Positions 18,223-26,839 of a DNA stretch of 64,000 nt are shown here, in pieces (position 1 is the stretch's first letter; each line of letters opens with the position of its first letter). The position numbers were made by a program, and so were the translations under genes. This DNA comes from Methylocystis echinoides (lineage in GTDB: Bacteria; Pseudomonadota; Alphaproteobacteria; Rhizobiales; Beijerinckiaceae), in NCBI RefSeq assembly GCF_040687965.1, contig NZ_CP156084.1, positions 3,596,501 through 3,660,500 of the forward strand. Direction: 5' to 3'. The notes beneath the pieces were generated by a model, which saw only the letters and a program-made list of their open reading frames with translations, did no database searches and was not told the origin of the DNA.

Positions 18223-18332
18223 CGATCCGGCAGGCTTGTGAAAATCCTTGCTCAAGCCTGTTGCAATGCCGGATCGATTGATGCATAAGACCCCCGCGCC
18301 GGCTGGCGGCCAGCCAAAACGGCGCAACGGAT

Positions 18333-18407
18333 GCGGGTGTAGCTCAGGGGTAGAGCACAACCTTGCCAAGGTTGGGGTCGAGGGTTCGAATCCCTTCGCC
18401 CGCTCCA
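18333..18407 (+). tRNA. tRNA-Gly (anticodon GCC)
   Basis: 75 nt with encoded CCA. Acceptor GCGGGTG pairs with CGCCCGC (one G-T/mismatch position), the D arm is AGCTCAGGGGTAGAGC, the anticodon loop is CTTGCCAAG, and the T loop is GGGTTCGAATCCC. It reads GGC/GGU codons. Confidence 0.95.
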
Positions 18408-18447
18408 AAGAAGCTCCGCGAAAACCCTAAAGCGGAGGTCGGGGTAG

Positions 18448-19314
18448 ATGCTCTCAACGCGCGCCCCCGCGAAAATCAATCTCACGCTTCACATTTTGGG
18501 CCGACGCGCCGACGGCTATCACGATCTCGAAAGCCTCGTCGCCTTCAGCGGCGCGGGCGACACGCTCACGCTTTCGCCCGCCTCCTCCCTCTCGCTCGAG
18601 ATCGCTGGCCCGACCGGCGCCGCCGCAGGCGCGGGCGACGACAATCTCGTCTTAAAGGCTGCGCGCAATCTCGCCGAGCGAATCAAGGGGCTCAAACTTG
18701 GCGCCTTTCGCCTCGACAAGCGCCTGCCCGTCGCGGCGGGAATCGGCGGCGGCTCCTCCGACGCGGCGGCGGCGCTTCGCCTCCTGGCCCACGCGAACGG
18801 CGTCGACGCCCAGGACCCCCGATTGCGCGAGGCCGCGCGCGACACCGGCGCCGACGTGCCGGTCTGCCTCGCCGGCCGCGCCCGCATGATGCGCGGCGCG
18901 GGCGAATCGCTGGGGCCGCTCCTGCGCTTGCCGCTGCTGCCGGCGGTGCTGATCAATCCCGGCGTGCCGGTCGAGACGCGCCCGGTGTTCGCGCGACTCG
19001 GCCTGCAGCCCGGCCAGCGGGTGGCGGGCGCGGCCCATCCGGAGATCGGCTCCGACGCCACGGCGGCGGAGCTTCTCGCGCTCCTCTCGAGAGGCCGCAA
19101 CGACCTTGAGGACCCGGCCTGCCTGCAGGCGCCTGTGATTGTCGACGTTTTGGCCGTGCTGCGCGCGGCGCGCGGCTGCAAGCTCGCGCGCATGTCGGGT
19201 TCGGGCGCGACCTGCTTCGCGATTTTCGGCGCGCCGCAGGCCGCAGCCACCGCGGCCCGGGCCATCAGGCGGCAACATCCGGAGTGGTGGGTGAAGACGG
19301 CGGCGCTGCGATGA
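18448..19314 (+). CDS. ispE: 4-diphosphocytidyl-2-C-methyl-D-erythritol kinase
   Basis: GHMP kinase of the MEP isoprenoid pathway. It has 288 residues, with N-terminal [20 protein letters not shown] and the ATP-binding [18 protein letters not shown] motif near residue 93. ADVPVCL near 140 and the C-terminal [12 protein letters not shown] near 249 are also visible. The stop overlaps the rlmB start (ATGA). Confidence 0.95.
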   Translation: MLSTRAPAKINLTLHILGRRADGYHDLESLVAFSGAGDTLTLSPASSLSLEIAGPTGAAAGAGDDNLVLKAARNLAERIKGLKLGAFRLDKRLPVAAGIGGGSSDAAAALRLLAHANGVDAQDPRLREAARDTGADVPVCLAGRARMMRGAGESLGPLLRLPLLPAVLINPGVPVETRPVFARLGLQPGQRVAGAAHPEIGSDATAAELLALLSRGRNDLEDPACLQAPVIVDVLAVLRAARGCKLARMSGSGATCFAIFGAPQAAATAARAIRRQHPEWWVKTAALR

Positions 19315-20192
19315 GCCGCCGTCCGCCCCAGAAGGAGCGGCCCGGCCGCGGTCCTCGGAACGATCGCCCCGAGCGCGCCAGGGAGGCGCGCGCGGCAAGC
19401 GCCCGGCCCCCGCAGAGGGGCGAGCCGCCCGCCGGCGATGTGAGGCGCGGCCCGTTTCGCGCCGCCTCGCCGGAGGTGGTGACGCTTTATGGCGCCCACG
19501 CCGTCCGCGAGGCGCTGAAAAGCGGTCGGCGCAAGCTGCTCGCGCTCTATGCGACCGAGACCGCCCTGCCCCGCATCGCCGATCTCGCCAAGGCTGCCGG
19601 GCTTGAGCCGCGCCTAACCGATTCGCATGCGCTCTCGCGCCATCTGGGCGACGAGGCCGTGCATCAGGGCCTGCTCTTGGAGGCCCGCCCGCTGCCCGAG
19701 GCCGATCTCTCGGACATCGTCAGCAAGAGCGGCGTCGTAGTGGCGCTCGACCAGATTACGGACCCGCACAACGTCGGCGCGATCCTGCGCACCGCCTGCG
19801 CCTTCGGCGTCGACGCGCTGATCGTCACGGAGCGCCACAGCCCGGAATTCGCGGGCGTGCTGGCCAAGGCGGCGTCTGGCGCGCTGGAGCATGTGACGAT
19901 CGTCTCGGTCGTCAATCTCGCCCGCGCCCTCGACGATCTGCGCAACCGCGGTTACGGCGTCATCGGCCTCGATTCGGAAGGAGCGGAGCCGATCGAAACG
20001 GTCCCATTGTCGGCGCCGCTGGCTCTCGTCCTCGGCGCCGAGGGCAACGGCCTGCGTCGCCTGACCCGCGAACGTTGCGACGTCGTCGCAAGGCTCGACT
20101 TGCCGGGCCCCATCAAGAGCCTCAACGTCTCCAACGCCTGCGCCGCGACCCTCACCGCGATTCACCTGCGCCTTCGGAAGCCGCAGGATTGA
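19311..20192 (+). CDS. rlmB: 23S rRNA (guanosine-2'-O-)-methyltransferase RlmB / TrmH family
   Basis: SPOUT methyltransferase, 293 residues. A basic Pro/Arg-rich tail of about 50 residues is followed by the substrate-binding domain ([11 protein letters not shown] near 60). The knot domain carries [16 protein letters not shown] near 155, [13 protein letters not shown] near 242 and [12 protein letters not shown] near 268. ATG 19311 overlaps the ispE stop, so translation is coupled. RlmB is the best fit; another TrmH-type rRNA/tRNA target cannot be excluded. Confidence 0.9.
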   Translation: MSRRPPQKERPGRGPRNDRPERAREARAASARPPQRGEPPAGDVRRGPFRAASPEVVTLYGAHAVREALKSGRRKLLALYATETALPRIADLAKAAGLEPRLTDSHALSRHLGDEAVHQGLLLEARPLPEADLSDIVSKSGVVVALDQITDPHNVGAILRTACAFGVDALIVTERHSPEFAGVLAKAASGALEHVTIVSVVNLARALDDLRNRGYGVIGLDSEGAEPIETVPLSAPLALVLGAEGNGLRRLTRERCDVVARLDLPGPIKSLNVSNACAATLTAIHLRLRKPQD

Positions 20193-20228
20193 CCTTACGC
20201 CGCGCTTGGACGATTAAAGCAGGGAACT

Positions 20229-20304
20229 GCCGGTTTAGCTCAGCTGGTAGAGCAACTGATTTGTAATCAGTAGGTCGGGGGTTCGAATCCCTCAACCGGC
20301 ACCA
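20229..20304 (+). tRNA. tRNA-Thr (anticodon TGT)
   Basis: 76 nt with encoded CCA. GCCGGTT pairs with AACCGGC, the D arm is AGCTCAGCTGGTAGAGC, the anticodon arm is ACTGA-TTTGTAA-TCAGT, and the T loop is GGGTTCGAATCCC. Its last 16 bases are duplicated at 34281-34296, marking it as the integration site of the adjacent element; the gene itself remains intact. Confidence 0.95.
20289..20304 (+). repeat. attL core, 3' end of tRNA-Thr
   Basis: CCCTCAACCGGCACCA, identical to 34281-34296 in the same orientation. A tRNA 3' end duplicated 14 kb away, next to a tyrosine integrase gene, is the standard footprint of site-specific integration. Confidence 0.85.
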
Positions 20305-20358
20305 GGTGCACGGCATAAACGTCTGATATACTGGGGGCTAACCAATTGGCTTCGCCAA

Positions 20359-20380
20359 CGGTCCCACGTTTGGTCCCACA
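20359..20380. repeat. Left copy of GGTCCCAC double repeat
   Basis: Two GGTCCCAC octamers separated by GTTT. A 22-bp match with one mismatch lies at 34141-34162, just outside the integrase gene. Two copies at each end of the element, in the same orientation, suggest integrase or excisionase arm-type binding sites. Confidence 0.5.
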
Positions 20381-20582
20381 TTTTGCGTTGGCTAGGCCAT
20401 TATCCCCCCTCATGTCGCCCTTTGTTGCAGCCGAGGTTGCCTTCCGAGTCGCCCGTCGCCCTGGCGGAGCTTTTCTAAAAGCAGAACCGGGACTGTCACA
20501 TACGAGGTGACATGAGGTCCAACCGCGCCCAAAGCGAAAACGCCCCGCCGATGCATCCACGGTCGGGGCGTCTGATCGTCAT

Positions 20583-20669
20583 TCAAAACGCTACTATCCG
20601 AAAGACTGCGAGGATCATGAGTAGAAAGCCCTCCAGAGTTACGGCAAGGGCTATGATTTGCTCCGGCAT
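20583..20669 (-). CDS. Possible 28-residue membrane peptide
   Basis: ATG 20667-20669 opens a 28-codon frame reading MPEQIIALAVTLEGF then a hydrophobic run to IVAF. It is nearly all one transmembrane helix. A GAGAG sequence lies 8 bp upstream. It sits downstream of the unknown element gene at 20789-21268 on the same strand. Size makes this uncertain. Confidence 0.3.
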   Translation of the reverse strand: MPEQIIALAVTLEGFLLMILAVFRIVAF

Positions 20670-20788
20670 GGTAAGCTCTCAGGTAAGCGAGGGTGCCCCC
20701 GAGAGCTAATGCGGAGAAACACCGTTCGGTTCCAGTTACTTGTAGTCCTGACACCGTCAGCATCACCGCCCTATCGCGCTCGCAAACT

Positions 20789-21268
20789 TCAGCGGCGCAA
20801 AATATACGCTGCCGTTTTCGGCGGCCGCCATCCTTCCCATTCCATCGCGCACCTGGCCCGCAATCGAGCCTGCTCTTTAGAGACACCGCGGATAGCCTCG
20901 TATTCAGCAATCAGCTCCCGTTCTCTTGCTTGCCAGTCGCGCGTCCATAGGATTGCCTCGTCCCATTCCGCAAGCGTCTCTATCATCAGACCATGCGCCG
21001 CCGCGAATTGCTGACAGCCTTGGCTATCAACCTCAGGGACGTTCAGCGCCAATATCGCAGCGCCAAAGCCATCCCTGCTGCGGAAGAAGACGGGCCGCGA
21101 GCAGAACGGGGGCAGCTCGGGCTCGCCGTCCCGCGCGTCGATGCGTTCGCCCCTAGCTAGGGTGCGCCAGGAGAAAGGCTTTCGGCAGATTAGCCAACCT
21201 CTCGCCTTGGCGAACTCGCGGGCCTGGACGACGGTGGCGCGGTCGAGGTGGTCAATCACCAACGTCAT
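20789..21268 (-). CDS. Hypothetical element protein
   Basis: 159 residues, soluble. It begins VIDHLDRATVVQAREFAKARGWLICRK and has a long helical, charged C-terminal half (about 95-145, WTRDWQARERELIAEYEAIRG). No family recognised. It directly abuts the small membrane protein gene at 21269 (adjacent stop and start), so they are one transcription unit. Confidence 0.55.
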   Translation of the reverse strand: MTLVIDHLDRATVVQAREFAKARGWLICRKPFSWRTLARGERIDARDGEPELPPFCSRPVFFRSRDGFGAAILALNVPEVDSQGCQQFAAAHGLMIETLAEWDEAILWTRDWQARERELIAEYEAIRGVSKEQARLRARCAMEWEGWRPPKTAAYILRR

Positions 21269-21463
21269 CTAGAACAACGCAGAGATGAGCCTGGCTGCTG
21301 CGAACATGAAAGCACAGATAAAGGCCAAAGCGATTCCCAACCCCGCCCAATCGCGAGCTTGCGCGGCCTTGTAGGTGGAAAGGGCGAGGGAAAGGCTAAG
21401 AAGCGCCCCGGCAAAGCCAAGCGCCACGGTGGAGAGCTGGGTGAAGGTGTAGGTGAGGGTCAC
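21269..21463 (-). CDS. Small two-helix membrane protein, YKAAQARDW family
   Basis: 64 residues with GTG start 21463. Two hydrophobic helices (about 11-30 and 40-60) flank a cytoplasmic-type loop TYKAAQARDWAG. The same layout and motif occur in the next gene upstream and in a frameshifted copy at 34357-34577. It overlaps the upstream stop by 4 bp. Possibly holin-like; function unknown. Confidence 0.6.
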   Translation of the reverse strand: MTLTYTFTQLSTVALGFAGALLSLSLALSTYKAAQARDWAGLGIALAFICAFMFAAARLISALF

Positions 21464-21762
21464 GGCTGCGCCTGCGAGGGCGATAAGCCCCTATCGAGGT
21501 TGATGACCGCCGTCGTTTCCGACGGCCGATGGATTGCCCGAATGAAGGCTCGCGAACTCGCCGCCAAGATGATTGGCGTCACGCCCAGCCCGCCTGCGAA
21601 AATCAGACAGATGAGGGTGAGCGCTAGGCCAATCTTCGCGGCCTCCCAGTCGCGAGCTTTCGCGGCCTTCCAGGTGGCTATGGCGAGAGCTAGACCAGAG
21701 GCGGTGCATGCGACAGCGCCGAGGAACAGCAGGGCCGACATCAAAACTTTATAGCCCTCCAC
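21460..21762 (-). CDS. Small two-helix membrane protein, WKAAKARDW family
   Basis: 100 residues with GTG start 21762. Helices at about 7-29 and 44-68 flank TWKAAKARDWEAAKIG. A 30-residue polar C-terminal tail is absent from its 64-residue neighbour. Paralogue of 21269-21463. Confidence 0.6.
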   Translation of the reverse strand: MEGYKVLMSALLFLGAVACTASGLALAIATWKAAKARDWEAAKIGLALTLICLIFAGGLGVTPIILAASSRAFIRAIHRPSETTAVINLDRGLSPSQAQP

Positions 21763-22571
21763 CGGCTGCCGCAGATCAAATCTGACAAGACAGACAGCCT
21801 GTTGAGTAGCTGTGGCTTCTACTTAGGGTTGTTCTGCCACCTCGTCCGTTGCCAGAGCGACGGTGATTTTCGGCAGCTGATTGCTTTGTTTTGAGGGATC
21901 AAAAAGACTGACGGGCCGCGGAGGGCTTGCTCGCGGCACGCCAGCAGTTTCCGCACACAATCCGTGCGATGAAGAGGCTTCAACACCGCACGGGGCCGAG
22001 ACTACACGGCCCGCGCGTCCCCGCTAGCTGTGGATTCCCCCTCTTGCCTTTCGCTCTTCCTGCGCCAGGCCACTTATAGATCGGTTGGGAAGGAGCAGCA
22101 CGCCATGCCAGCTTGGTGGTCGCTGGGGGGCTGGCCCACAAAATCGCAAGGCGCGCTGCGCCGTGATCTTACGCTTGCCACCGTCGCTCGGAAGCTGTGG
22201 ATTCTACCAATCTAGACGATTCAGCCCTCATGCCAGAAGCAGCACGGGGGCTGTTTGGCTTCTACTACTGGGGTGAGTACGACTAGTCCAAGGCCACGCC
22301 GTGCTGCCGAACAGATAACGCAGAGTGCTTGCAGCACGTTCCAGTCTGCTAACTAGCGGCCGGCCCAGTAGCTTGGCAGGCTGGCAAGGAGAGCACTTCC
22401 ATGTCGACCGCTCTCTAACCGCTAAACTGCGCTTAGTTTAGCCTGTGCAATCAAGAAAGAATTGAGCTTCGACGCGGTCGCGCGGACCCTGCCATCACGA
22501 TTGACAGGCAATCCATCCGCGCCATGTGGGGCACTGTTGACGGGTCTCCAGCAGACAGGGAGGTCCCAATA
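21763..22571. other. Gene-free stretch in the element
   Basis: Over 800 bp without a convincing gene. Short open frames (for example 22030-22215) have no plausible ribosome site or protein-like composition. The motif GGCTTCTACT recurs near 21810 and 22256. It may hold decayed sequence or packaging/control sites; nothing specific is identifiable. Confidence 0.4.
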
Positions 22572-22775
22572 ATGCGGCTAATAGTTCGAACCGGCCTTGC
22601 GGGCGCGGCGCTATTTGCCGGCTCGTTGCTTGTGTATGCCCAATCCAGTCCCCCGCCCGAACCGCCCACGGAGGCGGCACTAATTCCAAATGATGAAGGC
22701 TACTCTGTAGATCTTCCGGCTAGGCCGACCCCTCCTGCCATTCCGGCACCAGACGACGACTCAGACGGGTACTAA
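22572..22775 (+). CDS. Small secreted proline-rich protein
   Basis: 67 residues from ATG 22572, preceded by GGGAGG. A signal peptide at 1-22 ends in LLVYAQ. The mature part is Pro/Glu/Asp-rich (SSPPPEPPTEAA, then PARPTPPAIPAPDDD). No known domain. Probably periplasmic or extracytoplasmic cargo of the element. Confidence 0.5.
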   Translation: MRLIVRTGLAGAALFAGSLLVYAQSSPPPEPPTEAALIPNDEGYSVDLPARPTPPAIPAPDDDSDGY

Positions 22776-22972
22776 ACCGCCCAGTCATAACGCCCAACCT
22801 CGCCGACAGCGCAGCACTCAATTCGGCCGCGTCCCATCATCCAGCGCCGCACCAGACAGCCGCGTGAACAATTCCCACGCCGCCGCCGCCGCTGCGACAA
22901 CGAATAGTCAAACTTCCGGGATCATGCTTTCAGCGCCGCGAGGGCGGTTCTCATCAGGTCAGTGAGTGAAAA

Positions 22973-23728
22973 ATGCCTCTTTGCGCGCGTCTGGCCAAAG
23001 CCGTTGAAGCCTTTTTGCAATGCTCATTGATTACTGCAGGCTTGGTCGGCTGCAACGGAGTGCCGGGCGACGGGGCTAACATGGCGTCACCGGAGCAGCC
23101 TCAAGCAGTCGCCGCGAAGGTGGAAAACCGCTATTCCTCCTCAACGAAGCCTGGCAGCGGGAGTTATATGATCGGGCCCATGGATGTCCTTCAGATCACG
23201 GTCTACAAAGCGCCCGATCTTTCCAAGGTTGTTCCAGTGGCAGAGGACGGAACCATCAATCTTCCGCTGATTGGGGTAACGCCAGCGGCCGGCAAAACCT
23301 CTGCGGAGCTGGAGCGCGACGTTCAGAAGCGCCTCGACGCTGGGTATATGCGATCGCCCCAAGTCAGCATCATGGTGACGGAATACAATAGCCGGCGTGT
23401 GACGGTCGAAGGCGCGGTTAAAACCCCTGGAGTCTTCCCCTTGCGTGGGAGGGATAGTCTTGAGCAGGCAATCGCCAAGGCGGGCGGCGTAGACCGAGAG
23501 GTTAACTCAGATAGCGTGACGGTCTTCAGGAACGTCAACGGCTCCCGGACAATGATCCCCTACGATCTCGCCGCCATCCGCAATGGTCAAGCTGACGACC
23601 CAGAGGTCGTCCCTGGCGACGTGATCGTGGTAGGAGAAAACGCGGCTAAGGTAGGATTCTCATTCATCATGCAGGGTTTGCCTGTCGCTCGGACCGGACA
23701 ATCGGCTGTCACGCAAGCAACCAAATAG
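22973..23728 (+). CDS. Wza/KpsD-type polysaccharide export lipoprotein
   Basis: 251 residues. Lipobox LVGC with C27 as the lipidated residue. A Poly_export domain at about 62-140 (YMIGPMDVLQITVYKAPDLSK) is followed by one SLBB-type domain at about 145-195 (VTVEGAVKTPGVFPLRG). Family members form outer-membrane portals for capsule or exopolysaccharide. No glycosyltransferase, Wzc or Wzx is nearby, so on this element it is an orphan. The C-terminal outer-membrane helix of Wza is not obvious. Confidence 0.8.
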   Translation: MPLCARLAKAVEAFLQCSLITAGLVGCNGVPGDGANMASPEQPQAVAAKVENRYSSSTKPGSGSYMIGPMDVLQITVYKAPDLSKVVPVAEDGTINLPLIGVTPAAGKTSAELERDVQKRLDAGYMRSPQVSIMVTEYNSRRVTVEGAVKTPGVFPLRGRDSLEQAIAKAGGVDREVNSDSVTVFRNVNGSRTMIPYDLAAIRNGQADDPEVVPGDVIVVGENAAKVGFSFIMQGLPVARTGQSAVTQATK

Positions 23729-23746
23729 GCGGCGCGGATTGTCGTA

Positions 23747-24007
23747 TTAATTCAGCCTTGACCCCTCGCCCCTCGCCGGATCAGAAAGCCGCGCAAACAG
23801 CGCCCACGCCGCCTGAGCGTTCCGCGCCTCAGCCACCGCTTCTTCGATGGCGTCCATAGGCTCGACGGCATCTCCCTTCAGCATTTTTTCCAAGGAATCA
23901 GTTAGAGCCCGGCTGGCGGTGAAAGCCGCCCGTAGCGCTTCTTTGAAAGCTTCTCGGGCTTCGGGCGTCTCAAACGGGCTTGAAAAGCCCTTGCGTAACT
24001 TAGTCAT
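23747..24007 (-). CDS. Hypothetical helical protein of the element
   Basis: 86 residues from ATG 24007, overlapping the end of the upstream virion-like gene by 8 bp. It opens TKLRKGFSSPFETPEAREAFKEAL and is predicted all helical, with an Ala/Glu-rich second half (about 50-75). Probably the last gene of the terminase transcription unit. Function unknown. Confidence 0.55.
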   Translation of the reverse strand: MTKLRKGFSSPFETPEAREAFKEALRAAFTASRALTDSLEKMLKGDAVEPMDAIEEAVAEARNAQAAWALFARLSDPARGEGSRLN

Positions 24008-24572
24008 TCTGCCGCCATGCCGCATTCGAGTAGCGCGTATAAGATTTGGCAACCTCGCCCGCGCCGGAAAGAAGCGTCCCAGCGGCCTTCCTCCGGCCCT
24101 GCCGCTTCACTTGATCCGCTTGATAGCCGCGCGCATTGGCGACGTTCATTCCCTCGATCAGAGCGCTCTGCGCCTCGTAATTCAGCCGGTTCATTTCGGT
24201 TTCGCCGCCAAACAGCGCCATGGCTTTGTTGAACTCGCCTTGCTTCTCGATCTCGCCCATAACGTTGGCGACGGTCGTATCTGTCGCCCCGCCGCCCGAA
24301 GCCGCCGCAGCAGCTTGAGCCTTGGACAGCGCCAGTTTCTTGTCGGTGACGCGATCCATCGCCTGCCGTTGCGCGCTCGCCATCGCCGTCGTCGCCGCGT
24401 AGTTCAGCGCCTTAGCTTTGTTCTGGGCGTTCAAAAGGTCGTAGTAGCGTTGCACGTTCAAAGCATCGGCCTGTTCATTCGCGGCGCTCGCTTCGCCATA
24501 TGCGCCGAGCAAGGTTCCCCCAGCTTGCGTCGCCATAGCAGCGCCCATCAGCGCCGGCTCTAATCCGCTCAT
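24000..24572 (-). CDS. Phage internal virion protein-like (T7 gp14 type)
   Basis: 190 residues, low in Cys and Trp, rich in Ala/Gln/Asn. It has the typical plan of podovirus internal virion proteins: a Gly/Ala hydrophobic start (GAAMATQAGGTLLGAYGEASAANEQA), long Ala-rich helices, then MGEIEKQGEFNKAMALFGGE and RLNYEAQSALIEGMN. It overlaps the small-terminase gene by 4 bp. An internal virion gene without capsid genes is unusual and suggests interference with, or use of, a helper phage particle. Confidence 0.55.
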   Translation of the reverse strand: MSGLEPALMGAAMATQAGGTLLGAYGEASAANEQADALNVQRYYDLLNAQNKAKALNYAATTAMASAQRQAMDRVTDKKLALSKAQAAAAASGGGATDTTVANVMGEIEKQGEFNKAMALFGGETEMNRLNYEAQSALIEGMNVANARGYQADQVKRQGRRKAAGTLLSGAGEVAKSYTRYSNAAWRQND

Positions 24573-25048
24573 GGTTTCTCGCCCTTCCCCTCCAGCGCCC
24601 GCCGTCCTTGCTCCAGGAGAAACGCGAGCCGGCGCGCCGTCTCTATCGTCACGGCTTGGTCACCCTTCGTCTCAATTGGCCCGCCATCCTTGCCAGTGAT
24701 TTCTTGCTGGACCTTCTCGCCGTATTTCTTTGGGGCGAGTTTCGCGGCCCGCCATTGGCGAGCCCAGATGCGCAGCTTCACAACCTGCCAGTTGCCCTCG
24801 TTCGCCTCGTCAGCCATCTCGACGCAGGCGTCGGCCTCGTGCTCCTGTTGGGCCTCTCTCGCGCGCGCGATAGCTTTCGCAAAATCGCCGCCCTTCGCCA
24901 TCTCGACATAGACGGATTGATACGTCGGCATGTCTTCAGGTTCGCAGACCTTGCGAATGCCCAGACCGGAAGCGAGCCCCTCGGCGATGCGATCCACAAT
25001 GCCCTCGTCTAACGGATGCGGGCGGATTCTGGGGCGTCCAGCCGGCAT
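24569..25048 (-). CDS. Phage terminase small subunit-like protein
   Basis: 159 residues. It starts AGRPRIRPHPLDEGIVDRIAEGLASGLGIRKVC, a DNA-binding opening typical of TerS, with MPTYQSVYVEMAKGGDFAKAIARAREAQ and KLRIWARQWRAAKLAPKKYG after it. TerS selects the packaging site. No large subunit is encoded in the element, which is how satellites redirect helper-phage packaging. It overlaps its neighbours by 1-4 bp. Confidence 0.7.
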   Translation of the reverse strand: MPAGRPRIRPHPLDEGIVDRIAEGLASGLGIRKVCEPEDMPTYQSVYVEMAKGGDFAKAIARAREAQQEHEADACVEMADEANEGNWQVVKLRIWARQWRAAKLAPKKYGEKVQQEITGKDGGPIETKGDQAVTIETARRLAFLLEQGRRALEGKGEKP

Positions 25049-25494
25049 TAGAAGCCAATCTTGGCGCGGTCGGACACGGCGGCGGCCAACGCTTCGAGGG
25101 CGATATTCTTGTCAGGCAAGTTCCCCCGCAAGATAACCCCGTCCGATCGCACAACCGCCCATTTGTTCACCGGGCCGCGCCATTTCACGCGAAGGTCGTT
25201 GCCGATGCTCTGATCCTCTTCGGCTTCACCCGTCATATCATGGCGGCTCAACTCAATGACTCGGACGCCATTGTGCCAAGCGTCGGCGACGAGCAGACGC
25301 ATGAACCAATCGCAGCTATCGACAGCGACATCGATCAAGTCATACGGCCGCAAGGTCGTTGCCACATGCCGCCAGAAGTCAGGCTTCAACACCTGCTCGG
25401 GCGTTACGGTCTCCTCGACCGTCGCGAAATACTCTGCACGCTGGCTTTCAGCCAATTGAAAACGGCGGACGAGAATGGCGGGGCTGTCTGTCAT
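25048..25494 (-). CDS. Hypothetical element protein
   Basis: 148 residues, soluble, acidic. It contains DLIDVAVDSCDWFMRLLVADAWHNGVRVIELS in the middle and a C-terminal region with KWAVVRSDGVILRGNLPDK. It shares single-base-scale overlaps with the genes on both sides, so it belongs to the same operon as the terminase-like gene. No family recognised. Confidence 0.55.
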   Translation of the reverse strand: MTDSPAILVRRFQLAESQRAEYFATVEETVTPEQVLKPDFWRHVATTLRPYDLIDVAVDSCDWFMRLLVADAWHNGVRVIELSRHDMTGEAEEDQSIGNDLRVKWRGPVNKWAVVRSDGVILRGNLPDKNIALEALAAAVSDRAKIGF

Positions 25495-25706
25495 TCGGAT
25501 TCACTTTCAATGTTTTGCAGGAACTGGCGGACGATCTTGGCGGCGTCACTGTCGCAAGCGTCCATTTGCTCGGCGAGCTTCAGCCCTTCGCGCAGGTGCC
25601 ACCCCACCTGGCGAAGGGCTGCGCCCGACGGGTCGAGTGACGACAGGCTTGCGTCAACGACGGCGGCGAGAGCGACGGCAATCTGTTCGATTTCATGCGG
25701 CGTCAT
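25491..25706 (-). CDS. Small hypothetical protein of the terminase operon
   Basis: 71 residues: TPHEIEQIAVALAAVVDASLSS followed by acidic helices. The stop overlaps the next start by 4 bp. It is the first gene of the 25706-to-23747 unit. Its function is unknown. Confidence 0.5.
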   Translation of the reverse strand: MTPHEIEQIAVALAAVVDASLSSLDPSGAALRQVGWHLREGLKLAEQMDACDSDAAKIVRQFLQNIESESE

Positions 25707-26063
25707 CTGAGAATCTTAAGCGCGGGGATTCCGAGACGCCATGTCGCTTTTGCGGCGTTTGCGGGTTATGCGGTGTTTTTCATTGACGGAAGCATGATCG
25801 CTGATCAGCCTTCCGAGCCAGTGCCCTCCTCGCTGGCGTTGTCTGATAGACCGATATTTACGCGCGGCCACGAAACAAAGCTGCATTCAGGCGGGTTTGT
25901 TCTTATCGAGCTATGGGAAGGCTCAGGTAGGGTCCACCCTGCATAGGTTGTGGCTCCCCTCTAATGGTTTAGGCCATGCGCCCATGACTCCCTCGCGGAC
26001 TTATCTGGGGGCTTCAGGTAAGTTCGCACTTCGAAAATCCGCTCAGACCGACAGCTGGGTTCC
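25707..26063. other. Gene-free stretch upstream of the terminase unit
   Basis: 357 bp without a supported gene. It should hold the promoter of the minus-strand 25706-23747 unit and the plus-strand gene at 26064, since these diverge from here. A short open frame at 25695-25946 is not protein-like. Confidence 0.4.
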
Positions 26064-26402
26064 GTGGTCGATATCGCAGAAAAAATTCACGCAGCGATCA
26101 CAAGCTGGGAGTCTTGCACGGGCGGGAAGATATCTGAACAAGGCAAGCAGATAATTGTCTCCACCGTGCGTGCGGTTGTCTACGATCCGCATCCTGGCTG
26201 GCGTTTGCCCTCAGGCATGGAGCCATGGCCGACCATGGAAGAAGCCTTGGCCGAGGTGCAGCGAGACGCCATCAGCAAAATAGGGCCGGCCCTAGATCAG
26301 ATCGCAGCCAAGTCTCCGGACGGCAAGACCGTAAATACCTTCGAGATGCTCCATTCTTTCCACGAGATATTGCAGGTCTGGTGCCCGTTCCGGAAAAACT
26401 GA
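26064..26402 (+). CDS. Hypothetical element protein
   Basis: 112 residues from GTG 26064, soluble: VDIAEKIHAAITSWESC at the start, YDPHPGWRLPSGMEPWPTMEEAL in the middle, and a helical end. No known domain. One of only four plus-strand genes in the element, convergent with the HTH gene at 26414. Confidence 0.5.
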   Translation: MVDIAEKIHAAITSWESCTGGKISEQGKQIIVSTVRAVVYDPHPGWRLPSGMEPWPTMEEALAEVQRDAISKIGPALDQIAAKSPDGKTVNTFEMLHSFHEILQVWCPFRKN

Positions 26403-26413
26403 CGCGGACGAAG

Positions 26414-26692
26414 CTATAGTCCCGCGCGACGGAAATAAGCCGCGACGCGGGTGCTGGCGCGGTCACCGCCGAGATACAGGCGCAATGCCTCTTGGTCCCC
26501 GTCGAGATGCATTGCGAGCGCCACCCTTGATACACGCCAATGCCCCCCACCGACGCGTCGCCCGATACGATGCACGGTGCACCAGTGCTGAATCGTCCGT
26601 GGCGCAACTCCCGCCAGTCGCGCCGCCACATTGACGCGGATGGCTTCCCGAGCGTCGAAGGGCCGCAAAATGGATCCGTCATCGTCCTGCAT
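26414..26692 (-). CDS. Helix-turn-helix DNA-binding protein
   Basis: 92 residues from ATG 26692. It carries a MerR/excisionase-like winged helix: REAIRVNVAARLAGVAPRTIQHWC (about 15-38) then HRIGRRVGGGHWRVSRVALAM. The C-terminal part (ALRLYLGGDRASTRVAAYF) is family-specific. A related N-terminus (FNRREAISLRTAAEIVGRS) occurs at 28330-28547, so two similar HTH genes bracket the KaiC-like gene. A role in element regulation or excision is plausible. Confidence 0.65.
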   Translation of the reverse strand: MQDDDGSILRPFDAREAIRVNVAARLAGVAPRTIQHWCTVHRIGRRVGGGHWRVSRVALAMHLDGDQEALRLYLGGDRASTRVAAYFRRAGL

Positions 26693-26839
26693 CGCCAAGC
26701 CTGCATTTATTTGCCACGGCGACGATCTATTCGCCAACCTCCGCCTCGCTTTCCCCTGCAAAAGGTCTCGAAGGAGCCTGCATCTTTATTCATCTGGACG
26801 GTTTCGTTGATATTCGCCCTCGCCCGCCATTCCTTCCCC

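Noticed and set aside
20410-20910. 166-codon open frame at the left end of the island
   Set aside because: Overlaps the better-supported gene at 20789-21268; Arg/Ser/Gly-rich and without a ribosome site.
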